A stretch of 64,000 nt of DNA from assembly GCF_009936235.1 (NCBI RefSeq), contig NZ_AP022314.1, positions 4,588,001 to 4,652,000 on the forward strand. The letters are read 5' to 3'. The notes under the pieces are model-generated. The model made no database searches. It was not told where the DNA came from and saw only the letters and a list, made by a program, of their open reading frames with translations. This stretch comes from Mycobacterium xenopi (GTDB lineage Bacteria > Actinomycetota > Actinomycetes > Mycobacteriales > Mycobacteriaceae). The translations under genes and the position numbers were made by a program. Shown here piece by piece: positions 54,045 to 63,386 of this stretch. Every line of letters starts with the position of its first letter. Positions within the stretch are counted from its first letter, which is position 1.

Positions 54045-55202
54045 CTACCGGCCACACGCCGGGTTGGGTCCTTTCACCGTGGCCATCCGCAACACTGATT
54101 TGTCGATCGCGGGCATGGTCAACTCCCCTGCGGCCACCGCTTTTTCCAGCCGGTCCAGCACCGCGGGAACCTCGTCGGTCGTGACCCACAGCGCGGTGTC
54201 GGTGCCCGCTTGCAGGGTGCGCAACACCGCCTCGGCCACGCCGAAACGGTCGGAGATCGCGGCCATGCTGGACAGATCGTCGCTGAAGACCGGGCCGTCG
54301 AAGGGCGGACCGCCGTAGCCGGTACCAGCACGCAGCAGCTGCACCGCGGCCGGGCTCAGGCTCGCCGGCTGGTCGCCGGTCAGCCCGGGAACCTGCATGT
54401 GACCGATCATGACCCCGACCGGGTTGGCGGTGACCAGCGTCCGATACGGCACCAGGTCGTCGCGTTGCAGCTCGCTAAGCGGAGGGGTGGTGACCGCGCC
54501 GGTATGCGAGTCGCCAGAGCCATGCCCATGCCCTGGAAAGTGCTTGAGCACCGGCAGCAGCCCGGCGTCGCGCAGGCCGCGCGCATAGGCGCCGGCGTAG
54601 GCGGTGACGACGGCCGGATCGGATCCGAACGACCGGTCGCCGATGACCGTGTCGGCCGGGGCGTCGCTGACATCGACCACCGGGGCGAAATCGACGGTGA
54701 TGCCGAGGGTGCGCATCTTGCGGCCACGGTCCAAGGCCACGGTGTACACCTCGTCGGCGGTTTTCGTCTGCGCCAGCACCCGGGCCGGCGCAGCGGCCCC
54801 AATCAGGGGGGACAGCCTCGACACCCGGCCACCTTCCTCGTCGACGCTCACCGCCAGCGGCAATGGGGCCGCGCTGCGCGCGATAGCGGTCAGAGAGCCG
54901 TCGGTCAGCATCGACAGATCCGTCCAGCTGCCGATGAAGATGCCGCCGACGTGATGGTTGGCCACGACGACCTTGGCATCACCGGCGTTGCGCACCCCGA
55001 CCATCAGCAACTGGGCGAGCTTGTCGCGGGTGGACATTGCCGCCAACATCGCAGTCCCGTCCCCGCATGCCGGGGGGACCGGCTTGCCCGACGCCCCCGC
55101 CCCGGGCCGCGCAGAGGTGGGCGGGTGGTCTGCGGTACGACCGCACGCCGTCATCAGCATCGACGTAGCGGCCAGCACAGCCACCATGCGGACGACAAAC
55201 AC
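54045..55202 (-). CDS. lpqI: Lipoprotein beta-N-acetylglucosaminidase LpqI (GH3)
   Basis: 385-aa exported lipoprotein with GH3 glycosidase fold. Lipobox MLMTAC, with the lipid-carrying Cys at residue 20; the GH3/NagZ signature KHFPGHGHGSGDSHTG is near residue 220 and the nucleophile region FSDDLSSMAAI near residue 306. In mycobacteria LpqI releases GlcNAc from peptidoglycan fragments for recycling. Start ATG at 55202; an ATG five codons later is possible. It is divergent from the small secreted protein gene. Confidence 0.92.
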   Translation of the reverse strand: MFVVRMVAVLAATSMLMTACGRTADHPPTSARPGAGASGKPVPPACGDGTAMLAAMSTRDKLAQLLMVGVRNAGDAKVVVANHHVGGIFIGSWTDLSMLTDGSLTAIARSAAPLPLAVSVDEEGGRVSRLSPLIGAAAPARVLAQTKTADEVYTVALDRGRKMRTLGITVDFAPVVDVSDAPADTVIGDRSFGSDPAVVTAYAGAYARGLRDAGLLPVLKHFPGHGHGSGDSHTGAVTTPPLSELQRDDLVPYRTLVTANPVGVMIGHMQVPGLTGDQPASLSPAAVQLLRAGTGYGGPPFDGPVFSDDLSSMAAISDRFGVAEAVLRTLQAGTDTALWVTTDEVPAVLDRLEKAVAAGELTMPAIDKSVLRMATVKGPNPACGR

Positions 55203-55334
55203 CAGCCCATGCTGTCACGGCGAGGATCCGCGGTAGCCCCGGGCCACCTGGTGCCGAAAACCACGCCGCGGGCCGCCAGTTGCGTTTCTGCTAGGTTGAC
55301 CACAACCCACGATCGCATTTTCGAGGAGCCACCG

Positions 55335-55508
55335 ATGAACCGGTTCGTTGCGCCCGCCGCAGCCAGCGTCGTGGTCGGTCTGTTGCTGGGCGCCGCCGCG
55401 ATCTTCGGGGTCACGCTGATGGTGCAGCAGGACACCAAGCCGCCACTTCCCGGCGGGGATCCGCAGTCGTCGGTGCTCAACCGCGTCGAGTACGGCAACC
55501 GCACCTAG
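55335..55508 (+). CDS. Small secreted protein (Rv0236A-like)
   Basis: 57 aa, with a hydrophobic N-terminal helix (APAAASVVVGLLLGAAAIFGV, residues 6-26 approximately) and a short polar tail ending NRVEYGNRT. It matches Rv0236A, described as a small secreted protein. GAGGAG lies ten bases upstream of the ATG. It ends six bases before aftD, so it is co-transcribed with that arabinosyltransferase. Confidence 0.88.
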   Translation: MNRFVAPAAASVVVGLLLGAAAIFGVTLMVQQDTKPPLPGGDPQSSVLNRVEYGNRT

Positions 55509-55514
55509 CCGGCG

Positions 55515-58500
55515 ATGCGGGCCGGTGTAGCGGCCCGGGCACACGCCGGGCAACCCGGATCTGGTCGGAGCGCGGCGAAGCCCGCACCGTGGTTTGCCGC
55601 GTCACTGTCGCGGCGCTGGCTGTGGGTGGTCTGCGCGGTCGCGCTGACCTTGAGCTTCGCCCAGTCGCCGGGACAGATCTCGCCCGACACCAAACTCGAC
55701 CTGACCGCCAACCCCCTGCGCTTTCTGGCCCGAGCGACCAGCCTGTGGAACAGCGAGCTGCCGTTCGGCCAAGCGCAAAACCAGGCCTATGGCTACCTGT
55801 TTCCGCATGGCACGTTCTTCCTTGCCGGGCATTTGCTTGGGCTGCCGGGTTGGGTCACCCAGCGGCTCTGGTGGGCCTTGCTGCTCACGGTCGGGTTTTG
55901 GGGGTTGCTGCGGGTCGCTGAAGTGCTCGGGATCGGCAGCCCGACGTCACGGGTGATCGCCGCCGCGGCGTTTGCGCTATCGCCGCGGGTGCTGACCACG
56001 GTCGGGTCGATTTCCTCGGAAACCCTGCCGATCATGTTGGCGCCGTGGGTGTTGCTGCCCACCATCGTGGCGCTCCGCGCGGAACCCGGCCGGTCGGTGC
56101 GTCGGCTGGCCGGACAGGCCGGGCTCGCGGTCGCGCTGATGGGCGCGGTCAACGCGATCGCCACGGTAGCGGGTTGCCTGCCCGCCGTCGTCTGGTGGGC
56201 GTGCCATCGACCCTGCCGGGTGTGGTGGCGGTACACGGGGTGGTGGCTGCTGGCGCTGGCGCTGGCGACGCTGTGGTGGCTGGTGGCGTTGATCCTGCTG
56301 GCCCGGATCAGCCCGCCGTTCCTGGACTTCATCGAATCCTCAGGCGTCACCACCCAATGGTCGTCGCTGGTCGAGGTGCTGCGCGGTACGGCCAGCTGGA
56401 CTCCATTCGTGGCGCCCCACGCAACCGCGGGCGCGCCGCTGGTCACCGGCTCGGTGGCCATCTTGGGCACCTGCCTGGTCGCGGCCGGCGGCTTGGCGGG
56501 CCTGGCTGGGTTAGCCGGGCGCGGCGCGCCCGGAAGCGGGCGGCTAGTGACGATGCTGCTGGTCGGCATCGTGCTGTTGGCCGCCGGCTACTCCGGTGGA
56601 CTGGGCTCGCCGCTGGCCCACCAGGTGCAAGCGTTCCTTGACGCGGGCGGCGCACCGCTGCGCAACGTGCACAAACTGGAGTCACTGATCCGGATTCCGG
56701 TCGCGCTGGGCCTCGCGCAGCTGCTCGGCCGGATACCGCTGCCCGGCAGCGCCCCGGTCCGCGACTGGGTCCGCGCATTCGCCCATCCCGAACGCGACAA
56801 GCGGGTTGCGGTCGGAATCGTGGTGCTGATCGCACTGATGGTCAGTACCTCGCTGGCCTGGACTGGCCGGCTCACGCCGCCGGGCACCTTCCGTGCGATA
56901 CCTCAATATTGGCGCGACGCCGCCGAGTGGCTCGCCGAGCACAACACGGGCACGCCGATGCCCGGACGGGTGCTAGTGGTTCCTGGCGCACCCTTCGCCA
57001 CCCAGGTCTGGGGGACCAGTCACGACGAGCCGCTGCAGGTCCTCGGTGATAGCCCGTGGGGGGTACGTGACTCCATCCCGTTGACCCCACCCCAAACCAT
57101 CCGAGCACTGGACTCGGTGCAGCGTCTCTTCGCCGCGGGCCGGCCGTCCGCGGGGCTCGCCGATACCCTTTCCCGCCAAGGCATTTCGTATGTGGTGGTG
57201 CGCAACGATCTGGACCCCGAAACGTCGCGCTCGGCGCGCCCGATCCTGGTTCACCGCGCCATTGCCGGGTCGCCGCGGCTGCAGAAGGTGGCGCAATTCG
57301 GGCCGCCGGTAGGCGCCGGCGTCCTGCCGGGTTTCGTCACTGACAGCGGGCTGCGGCCGCCGTATCCTGCGGTCGAGATCTACCGGGTCACTGCTGCTGC
57401 CGGTAATCCGGCGGCGCCCTATTTCGCCGACATTGACCAACTCGCCCGCATCGACGGAGGCCCCGAGGTGCTGCTGCGCCTGGACGAACGACGGCGTCTG
57501 CTCAACGACCCGCCGCTGGGGCCGGTGCTGATGACTGCCGACGCCCGGCGTGCCGGCCTCGCGGCGCCCCTAGTCACGGTCACCGACACCCCGTTGGCGC
57601 GGGAGACCGACTACGGCCGGGTGGACCTGCACTCGTCGGCGATCCGCGCGCCAGGCGACGCTCGTCACACCTACAACCGGGTGCCGGATTATCCGGTTCC
57701 AGGTGCCGACACGGTTTTCGGGGGTTGGACCGGTGGCCGGCTCAGCGCGTCGAGCTCGTCGTCGGACGCCACCGCGCTGCCCGACGTCGCACCCTCCACC
57801 TCGCCGGTCGCGGCCGTCGACGGCGATCCGGCGACCGCGTGGGTGTCCAATGCGCTGCAAGCCGCGGTCGGTCAATGGCTGCAGGTCGATTTCGACCACC
57901 CAGTGACCAACGGCGTCATCACCCTCACTCCCAGCGCGACCGCCGTCGGCGCCCAGATCCGCCGCATCCAGGTCGCCACCGTCAACGGCACCACGACGCT
58001 GCGGTTCGATGAGCCCGGCAAACCGCTCACCGCGGCGCTGCCCTACGGCGAAACACCCTGGGTGCGGATCACCGCCATCGGCACCGACGACGGGTCCGCC
58101 GGTGTGCAATTCGCCATTACCGACCTGTCGGTCACCCAGTACGACGCGTCGGGCTTCGCGCACCCGGTCGCGCTGCGTCACACCGTGCTGGTCCCGGGTC
58201 CGCCATCGAATTCGGTTGTCGCACAATGGAATCTGGGTTCGGAGCCACTGGGAAGACCGGGCTGCGCCGAAGCGCCCGACGGGGTGCACTGCGCGGCGTC
58301 GATGGCACTGACTCCAGAGGAACAGGTCGGTTTCAGCCGAACGTTGACCGTGCCGCGGCCGATGTCGGTGACGCCGAGGGTGTGGGTGCGGCCGCGGCAA
58401 GGGCCTCAGCTGGCCGACCTGATCGCCGAGCCGGACACCGTGCGGGCCCGCGGCGACTCCGACCTTATCGACGTGCTCGGCTCGGCATACGCCGCCACCG

Positions 58501-59825
58501 ACGGAGATCCGGCGACCGCGTGGACGGCTCCGCAGCACGTCGTGCAGTACAAGACGCCGCCCACGCTCACCCTCACGTTGCCGCGGCCCGCGGAGGTGAC
58601 CGGGTTGCGGCTGACCGCGAGCCGCTCTGCGGTGCCCGCCCACCCGACCATGGTGGCGGTCGACCTCGGCGACGGCCCACAGGTCCGCGAACTGAAATCG
58701 AGCGACGCGGCCGGCCCGCAGACAATCCGGCTGAAATCCCGGACTACCGACACCATCACGCTCAGCTTGCTGAACTGGAACGACGTCATCGACCGGACGG
58801 CGTTGGGCTTCGATCAGCTCAAGCCGCCGGGCCTCGCGGAGGTGGCGGTACTTGGCGGCGACGATCGACCGGTGGCAGGCGCCGATGCCAACCGCAACAG
58901 GTCCCGGGAGATCACCGTCGACTGCGCTCACGGCCCGGTCCTGGCAATCGCGGGCCGTTTCGTGCACACCTCGATCCGCACCACGGCGGGGGCGTTGCTC
59001 GACGGCGAACCGGTAGCGGCCCAACCCTGCGAGCGCGAGCCCATCGCGCTGCCGGCCGGACAGCAGGAGCTGGTGATCAGCCCCGGCGACGCGTTTGCGG
59101 TCGACGGGGCCGAGCTGACGGATCCTTCTACACCTGAATTGCCCAGTGCCACCAGAGTTCTCGCTGAAACGGGCGCGTGGGGGCCAGCGCGCCGCGAGGT
59201 TAGGGCACCGACTGCCAACACCGCGCGGGTGCTGGTGGTGCCGGAAAGCATCAACCCGGGCTGGGTGGCGCGCACCGGCGACGGGACCAGGCTGACGCCG
59301 GTCGCGGTCAACGGCTGGCAGCAGGGCTGGGTCGTGCCCGCGGGCACCGCGGGCACGATCACGCTGACTTTTGTTTCGAACTCGCTGTACCGCACCGGGC
59401 TGCTGGGTGGTCTGGCGCTGCTGCCTGTGCTGGCCCTGCTCGCGTGGTGGCCGGCGCGGCGGCGGCTTGTCGACGACGAGCCCGCGCGGCCATGGGCGCC
59501 GCGGCGCTGGGGCATGGTCGCGGTCGTGGCAGCAGGGACGCTGATCGCCGGCATCGTGGGGTTCGCCGTGTTCGGCGCGGCCCTGGCTTTGCGGTACGCG
59601 CTGCGCCACCGGCAGCGGATGTGCGAGGCGGTCACTGTCGGGTTGAGCGCCGGCGGGCTCATCGTGGCGGGTGCGGTGCTATCGCGGCATCCCTGGCGGT
59701 CGGTCGACGGCTACGCCGGCCATTCACCGGGTGTGCAGTTGCTGGCGCTGATCTCGCTCGCAATGCTCGCTTCAGCGGCGACGATGCGGGCCGGGTATCG
59801 GCCCGAGGAGGAGCCGCGCAACTAG
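55515..59825 (+). CDS. aftD: Alpha-(1->3)-arabinofuranosyltransferase AftD
   Basis: Large GT-C-fold membrane glycosyltransferase that branches the arabinan of arabinogalactan and lipoarabinomannan. 1436 aa (about 1400 in M. tuberculosis Rv0236c). The N terminus holds the first helix RWLWVVCAVALTLSFAQ, a string of further helices to residue 470, then a soluble region with two carbohydrate-binding F5/8-like units (each with DGDPATAW, at residues 770 and 995), and three C-terminal helices. The last 18 codons and the stop form the first unit of the 56-bp tandem repeat, so the extreme C terminus AGYRPEEEPRN may vary between strains. Confidence 0.93.
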   Translation: MRAGVAARAHAGQPGSGRSAAKPAPWFAASLSRRWLWVVCAVALTLSFAQSPGQISPDTKLDLTANPLRFLARATSLWNSELPFGQAQNQAYGYLFPHGTFFLAGHLLGLPGWVTQRLWWALLLTVGFWGLLRVAEVLGIGSPTSRVIAAAAFALSPRVLTTVGSISSETLPIMLAPWVLLPTIVALRAEPGRSVRRLAGQAGLAVALMGAVNAIATVAGCLPAVVWWACHRPCRVWWRYTGWWLLALALATLWWLVALILLARISPPFLDFIESSGVTTQWSSLVEVLRGTASWTPFVAPHATAGAPLVTGSVAILGTCLVAAGGLAGLAGLAGRGAPGSGRLVTMLLVGIVLLAAGYSGGLGSPLAHQVQAFLDAGGAPLRNVHKLESLIRIPVALGLAQLLGRIPLPGSAPVRDWVRAFAHPERDKRVAVGIVVLIALMVSTSLAWTGRLTPPGTFRAIPQYWRDAAEWLAEHNTGTPMPGRVLVVPGAPFATQVWGTSHDEPLQVLGDSPWGVRDSIPLTPPQTIRALDSVQRLFAAGRPSAGLADTLSRQGISYVVVRNDLDPETSRSARPILVHRAIAGSPRLQKVAQFGPPVGAGVLPGFVTDSGLRPPYPAVEIYRVTAAAGNPAAPYFADIDQLARIDGGPEVLLRLDERRRLLNDPPLGPVLMTADARRAGLAAPLVTVTDTPLARETDYGRVDLHSSAIRAPGDARHTYNRVPDYPVPGADTVFGGWTGGRLSASSSSSDATALPDVAPSTSPVAAVDGDPATAWVSNALQAAVGQWLQVDFDHPVTNGVITLTPSATAVGAQIRRIQVATVNGTTTLRFDEPGKPLTAALPYGETPWVRITAIGTDDGSAGVQFAITDLSVTQYDASGFAHPVALRHTVLVPGPPSNSVVAQWNLGSEPLGRPGCAEAPDGVHCAASMALTPEEQVGFSRTLTVPRPMSVTPRVWVRPRQGPQLADLIAEPDTVRARGDSDLIDVLGSAYAATDGDPATAWTAPQHVVQYKTPPTLTLTLPRPAEVTGLRLTASRSAVPAHPTMVAVDLGDGPQVRELKSSDAAGPQTIRLKSRTTDTITLSLLNWNDVIDRTALGFDQLKPPGLAEVAVLGGDDRPVAGADANRNRSREITVDCAHGPVLAIAGRFVHTSIRTTAGALLDGEPVAAQPCEREPIALPAGQQELVISPGDAFAVDGAELTDPSTPELPSATRVLAETGAWGPARREVRAPTANTARVLVVPESINPGWVARTGDGTRLTPVAVNGWQQGWVVPAGTAGTITLTFVSNSLYRTGLLGGLALLPVLALLAWWPARRRLVDDEPARPWAPRRWGMVAVVAAGTLIAGIVGFAVFGAALALRYALRHRQRMCEAVTVGLSAGGLIVAGAVLSRHPWRSVDGYAGHSPGVQLLALISLAMLASAATMRAGYRPEEEPRN

Positions 59826-60040
59826 GCCCAGCGGCGACGATGCGGGGCCGGGTATCGGCCCGAGGAGGAGCCGCGCAACTAGGCCCAGCGGCGACGATGC
59901 GGGCCGGGTATCGGCCCGAGGAGGAGCCGCGCAACTAGGCCCAGCGGCGACGATGCGGGCCGGGTATCGGCCCGAGGAGGAGCCGCGCAACTAGGCCCAG
60001 CGGCGACGATGCGGGCCGGGTATCGGCCCGAGGAGGAGCC
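59772..60040 (+). repeat. 56-bp tandem repeat (4.8 copies) overlapping the aftD stop
   Basis: Units start at 59772, 59828, 59885, 59941 and 59997 with spacings 56, 57, 56 and 56 bases; the second unit has one extra G, and the last is truncated at 60040. Each begins CAGCGGCGACGATGCGGGCC and includes an inverted repeat GGGCC-n7-GGCCC and GAGGAGGAG. Unit 1 encodes the aftD C terminus and stop; 56 bases is not a multiple of three, so later units are out of frame. ORFs on the minus strand within the array are artefacts. A minisatellite/VNTR with possible terminator role. Confidence 0.95.
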
Positions 60041-60144
60041 GGGCGGACGATGAGTTTGCCAATTTTCGGCGTCATCGAAATTACGTTCTAGGCTGGAAAC
60101 TAGGTAGGCGGTTGTCAACGTCCACGGTCCCGGGAGTTGCGGAC

Positions 60145-61599
60145 ATGGGATGGTTTACGGCACCCGAATATTGGCTGGGCAGACTGATCCTCGAGCGCGG
60201 CGTAGCGGCTGTCTATCTGATCGCATTCGTCGCGGCAGCGCGCCAATTCCGGGCGCTTCTCGGGGAGCACGGCATGCTGCCAATACCGCGTTATCTAGCT
60301 CGGCAGAGTTTCTGGCAGGCGCCGAGCCTTTTTCATTTCCACTATTCGGACCGGTTTTTCTCCGGCATCTCCTGGTTCGGTGCGGCGCTGTCAGCGGGGA
60401 TAGTCGCCGGGCTCGCCGACCTCGTCCCGTTGTGGGCGGCGATGCTGATGTGGCTGGTGCTGTGGGTGCTCTATCTGTCGATCGTCAACGTCGGCCAGAC
60501 GTGGTATTCGTTCGGCTGGGAGTCGCTGCTGCTGGAGACCGGCTTTCTCGCGATCTTCCTCGGTAACGCCCGCGTCGGCCCGCCGCTGCTGGCGATGTGG
60601 CTGGCGCGGTTGCTGTTGTTCCGGCTGGAGTTCGGTGCCGGCTTGATCAAGCTGCGCGGTGACCCGTGCTGGCGCAACCTGACCTGCCTTTACTACCACC
60701 ACGAGACCCAGCCCATGCCCGGGCCGCTGAGTTGGTTCTTCCATCACCTGCCCAGGCCGCTGCACCGAATTGAAGTAGCGGTCAATCATTTCGCCCAACT
60801 CGTGGTCCCGTTCGGGTTGTTCGCGCCGCAGCCGGTTGCCAGCATGGCCGGCGCGGTCGTCGTCATCACCCAACTGTGGCTGGTGATTTCCGGCAACTTC
60901 GCCTGGCTTAATTGGCTGACGATCTTGCTGGGCTGCAGTGTGATCGACGACTCGTCGTGGTCCATGGTGCTGCCGGTGCCCAAGCCGCCGGCGTTTGCCG
61001 AGCCGCCGCTTTGGTTCGCCGGACTGGTGATCGCCTTCACGGCGCTGTCGCTGTTTTTGAGCTATTGGCCGATGCGCAACATGATGTCGCGCCACCAGCG
61101 CATGAACATGTCGTTCAACCCGTTTCACCTCGTCAACACTTATGGGGCGTTTGGAAGCATCGGGCGGATTCGCAACGAGCTAATCGTCGAGGGTACCGAC
61201 GAGCCCACGCTCACTGAGCAGACGGTGTGGAGGGAGTACGAATTTAAAGGCAAACCCGGCGCGGTCCGCCGGCTGCCTCGGCAATGGGCGCCGTACCATC
61301 TGCGTCTGGACTGGCTCATGTGGTTCGCCGCTATCTCACCGCTGTACGCCGAGCGATGGCTAGGCCCCTTCCTGGTGCGGCTTTTGCAGAACGACCGCGC
61401 GACACTGCGCTTGCTGCGTCACAACCCATTCCCCGGTTCCGCGCCACGGTACGTGCGCGTGCAGCTCTACCAGTACCGCTACACCACATTTCGGGAGTTG
61501 CTGCGCGAACGAGCCTGGTGGCATCGTGCCCTAATCGGTGAGTACGTCGGTCCGGTCACGCTTGGCAAGACGAAAACATCTCCCGCGTCCGGCGATTGA
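60145..61599 (+). CDS. Lipase maturation factor-like membrane protein (DUF1222)
   Basis: 484-aa multi-pass membrane protein, close to Rv0235c (482 aa). Segments such as WFTAPEYWLGRLILERGVAA, LWAAMLMWLVLWVLYLSIV, and the conserved YSFGWESLLLETGFLAIFLG and LLLFRLEFGAGLIKLRGDPCW blocks define the lipase-maturation-factor family. The ATG at 60145 is preferred, with CGGGAG nine bases upstream; a TTG at 60112 would extend it. It may fold exported lipases. It lies directly after the repeat array. Confidence 0.9.
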   Translation: MGWFTAPEYWLGRLILERGVAAVYLIAFVAAARQFRALLGEHGMLPIPRYLARQSFWQAPSLFHFHYSDRFFSGISWFGAALSAGIVAGLADLVPLWAAMLMWLVLWVLYLSIVNVGQTWYSFGWESLLLETGFLAIFLGNARVGPPLLAMWLARLLLFRLEFGAGLIKLRGDPCWRNLTCLYYHHETQPMPGPLSWFFHHLPRPLHRIEVAVNHFAQLVVPFGLFAPQPVASMAGAVVVITQLWLVISGNFAWLNWLTILLGCSVIDDSSWSMVLPVPKPPAFAEPPLWFAGLVIAFTALSLFLSYWPMRNMMSRHQRMNMSFNPFHLVNTYGAFGSIGRIRNELIVEGTDEPTLTEQTVWREYEFKGKPGAVRRLPRQWAPYHLRLDWLMWFAAISPLYAERWLGPFLVRLLQNDRATLRLLRHNPFPGSAPRYVRVQLYQYRYTTFRELLRERAWWHRALIGEYVGPVTLGKTKTSPASGD

Positions 61600-61898
61600 G
61601 TCTGGTGGTGACTTGGTTCCCGCTGAGACGCACAAACAGCTGCGTGGCGATGCTTGGAAATAGCCTGGGCATCCGGTTACCGGTCGGCATGTCAGACAAT
61701 TGAATTCGACGGCGTCTCCGTCAAAGGTGCAGGGTGAGGCGTTGGAGATAAGTCGGCCTCTTGTCCAACAATCAGCCCACCCGATCGTTCGATGGCGCAG
61801 CTGCCCAAAGCCAGCGAAATGAAAGGCTGCGTGGAATAGCGATAACCAGAATCCTTATCCACCAACGCTGCTTCGTAAATCACCTTTGAATATGCGGC
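61600..61898. other. Intergenic region without a recognisable gene
   Basis: 299 bp between the lipase maturation factor-like gene and the molbindin-like gene. A 63-codon minus-strand ORF exists but has no family-like features or ribosome binding site. Composition is less GC-rich than the flanks. Confidence 0.5.
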
Positions 61899-62111
61899 TT
61901 AGTCGACGCCGATCGTCACTTCTGTCGACTTGATGAACACCGTCGCGGGTTGACCGGCCTTGAGGCCCAGCTCTTGGGCGGCATCTTTGGTAATCGAGGA
62001 TGTGATGACCTGATCTCCACCGTCGAGCCGTACCTTGACGATCGCCATGACGTTGCCCAGGGCGACTTCGGCAATGGTTCCTTTGAGTTGGTTTCGGGTA
62101 GACAGGCGCAT
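61899..62111 (-). CDS. Molbindin-like TOBE-domain protein
   Basis: 70-aa TOBE-domain protein: MRLSTRNQLKGTIAEVALGN, VKVRLDGGDQVITSSITKDAA and a C-terminal ATVFIKSTEVTIGVD, all typical of molybdate/tungstate-binding molbindins. AAGGAGGA lies seven bases upstream of the ATG. It probably stores or buffers molybdate for molybdoenzymes. It lies downstream of cydB on the same strand, 176 bases away. Confidence 0.88.
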   Translation of the reverse strand: MRLSTRNQLKGTIAEVALGNVMAIVKVRLDGGDQVITSSITKDAAQELGLKAGQPATVFIKSTEVTIGVD

Positions 62112-62287
62112 CGCGGTCCTCCTTATCACCGGTAGCTTCGCGACGAGCATAGGTCCGCGGGCCAGTTGGTGTTGCCGTTTCCCAGCCCAGCGGCGCGCGC
62201 TCCGGTCGAAATCGGCGAATAAACGCTGTGGCTCCCATTTCGGGCCAAAACGCGTGCCGTTGCGCCTGTTCGCACCACCTGTCGTGA

Positions 62288-63358
62288 TCACGCCGCGGCC
62301 CTCGGCAAGCCTATCGATTCCGGTATGCGCTCGGCGGAGATCCGTCGGCGAAACACCCAATACGTCCAACCCTGGTACACCATGACAAGTGGCGCGAAGA
62401 TCAATGCCGCCCAGGACATGAACCGCAGTGTGTACGGGGTCGACGAGCCGTTGTAGATGGTGACGCTCCAGTTCGGATTCAGTGTCGACGGGACCAGGTC
62501 GGGGTACAAGGCGCCGAACAGCAACACCACCACCGCGGCAACAACCAGCGTCGTACACACGAACGCCCAACCCTCACCGCGGTTACCGGTCATCGCATTG
62601 CGCCGCAACCGCCGCCACCACACCAGCCCGACCGCCACCGACTGGGCTGCCACTGCAACCGCCAGGACCCACCACGTCCACCCTTTTCCATGAGCCAGCT
62701 GAGTCCACAGCCCGAACGCACCCAACACCACGGTCGCCGGCAACGACAATGCGGTCGCAACGCGCAGCGCGTCCTCATGCACTGCCTGCTCAGTTTTCAG
62801 GACGAGAAATACCGCGCCGTGGAAAAGGAACAGCGCACCGGAGGCGATCCCACCGAGCACCGTGTAGGCATTGACGACGTCGCCAAACGACAGGTGAACG
62901 TGATGCCGCGCGTCGACGGGCAATCCGCGCACCAAGATGGCGAAGGCCACCCCCCACAGAATTCCAGGCAGCCACGATCCCGCCGCAATCCCGCAGTCAG
63001 CCCAGATGCGCCATCTCGTGTCGTCGATCTTGCCACGCCATTCGATGGCGACCGCCCGAAGAATCATGCCAAACAAGATCGCCAGCAACGGCAGATAGAG
63101 CGCGGAGAACACCGTGGCATACCAGTTCGGGAACGCCGCAAACATCGACGCGCCCGCGGTGATCAGCCATACCTCGTTGCCGTCCCAGACCGGCCCGATC
63201 GTGTTGAGGACGGCGCGTCGATGGGCCTCGCGGTCGCCTTTCGCGATGCGACCCAACGGCGCCATCAACATCCCGGCACCGAAGTCAAAGCCTTCCAGGA
63301 TGAAAAACCCGAGAAAGAGCACGGCGAGGATCACGAACCACAACTCCTGCAGGCCCAC
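62288..63358 (-). CDS. cydB: Cytochrome bd oxidase subunit II CydB
   Basis: 356-aa membrane subunit of cytochrome bd quinol oxidase (346 in M. tuberculosis). Opens GLQELWFVILAVLFLGFFIL, followed by EGFDFGAGM, the GPVWDGNEVWLI block near residue 55, and about eight helices. The start is the GTG at 63358, 28 bases after the cydA stop. The enzyme supports respiration at low oxygen and under inhibition of the bc1-aa3 branch. Confidence 0.95.
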   Translation of the reverse strand: MGLQELWFVILAVLFLGFFILEGFDFGAGMLMAPLGRIAKGDREAHRRAVLNTIGPVWDGNEVWLITAGASMFAAFPNWYATVFSALYLPLLAILFGMILRAVAIEWRGKIDDTRWRIWADCGIAAGSWLPGILWGVAFAILVRGLPVDARHHVHLSFGDVVNAYTVLGGIASGALFLFHGAVFLVLKTEQAVHEDALRVATALSLPATVVLGAFGLWTQLAHGKGWTWWVLAVAVAAQSVAVGLVWWRRLRRNAMTGNRGEGWAFVCTTLVVAAVVVLLFGALYPDLVPSTLNPNWSVTIYNGSSTPYTLRFMSWAALIFAPLVMVYQGWTYWVFRRRISAERIPESIGLPRAAA

Positions 63359-63386
63359 CGTGAATCAGCTCCTCTTCGTTGATGGC

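Noticed and set aside
57570..59609. 679-codon minus-strand ORF opposite aftD
   Set aside because: Antisense shadow caused by high GC and third-position bias; Arg/Gly/His-rich peptide without family motifs, while aftD is convincing on the plus strand.
59772..60040. Possible CRISPR array
   Set aside because: The repeats follow each other directly with no unique spacers and no cas genes nearby; it is a tandem minisatellite.
59659..60118. Several minus-strand ORFs with repeated RGSSSGRYPARIVAAGPS peptide
   Set aside because: They arise only because the 56-bp unit is open on the minus strand; no ribosome binding site, and no family resemblance.
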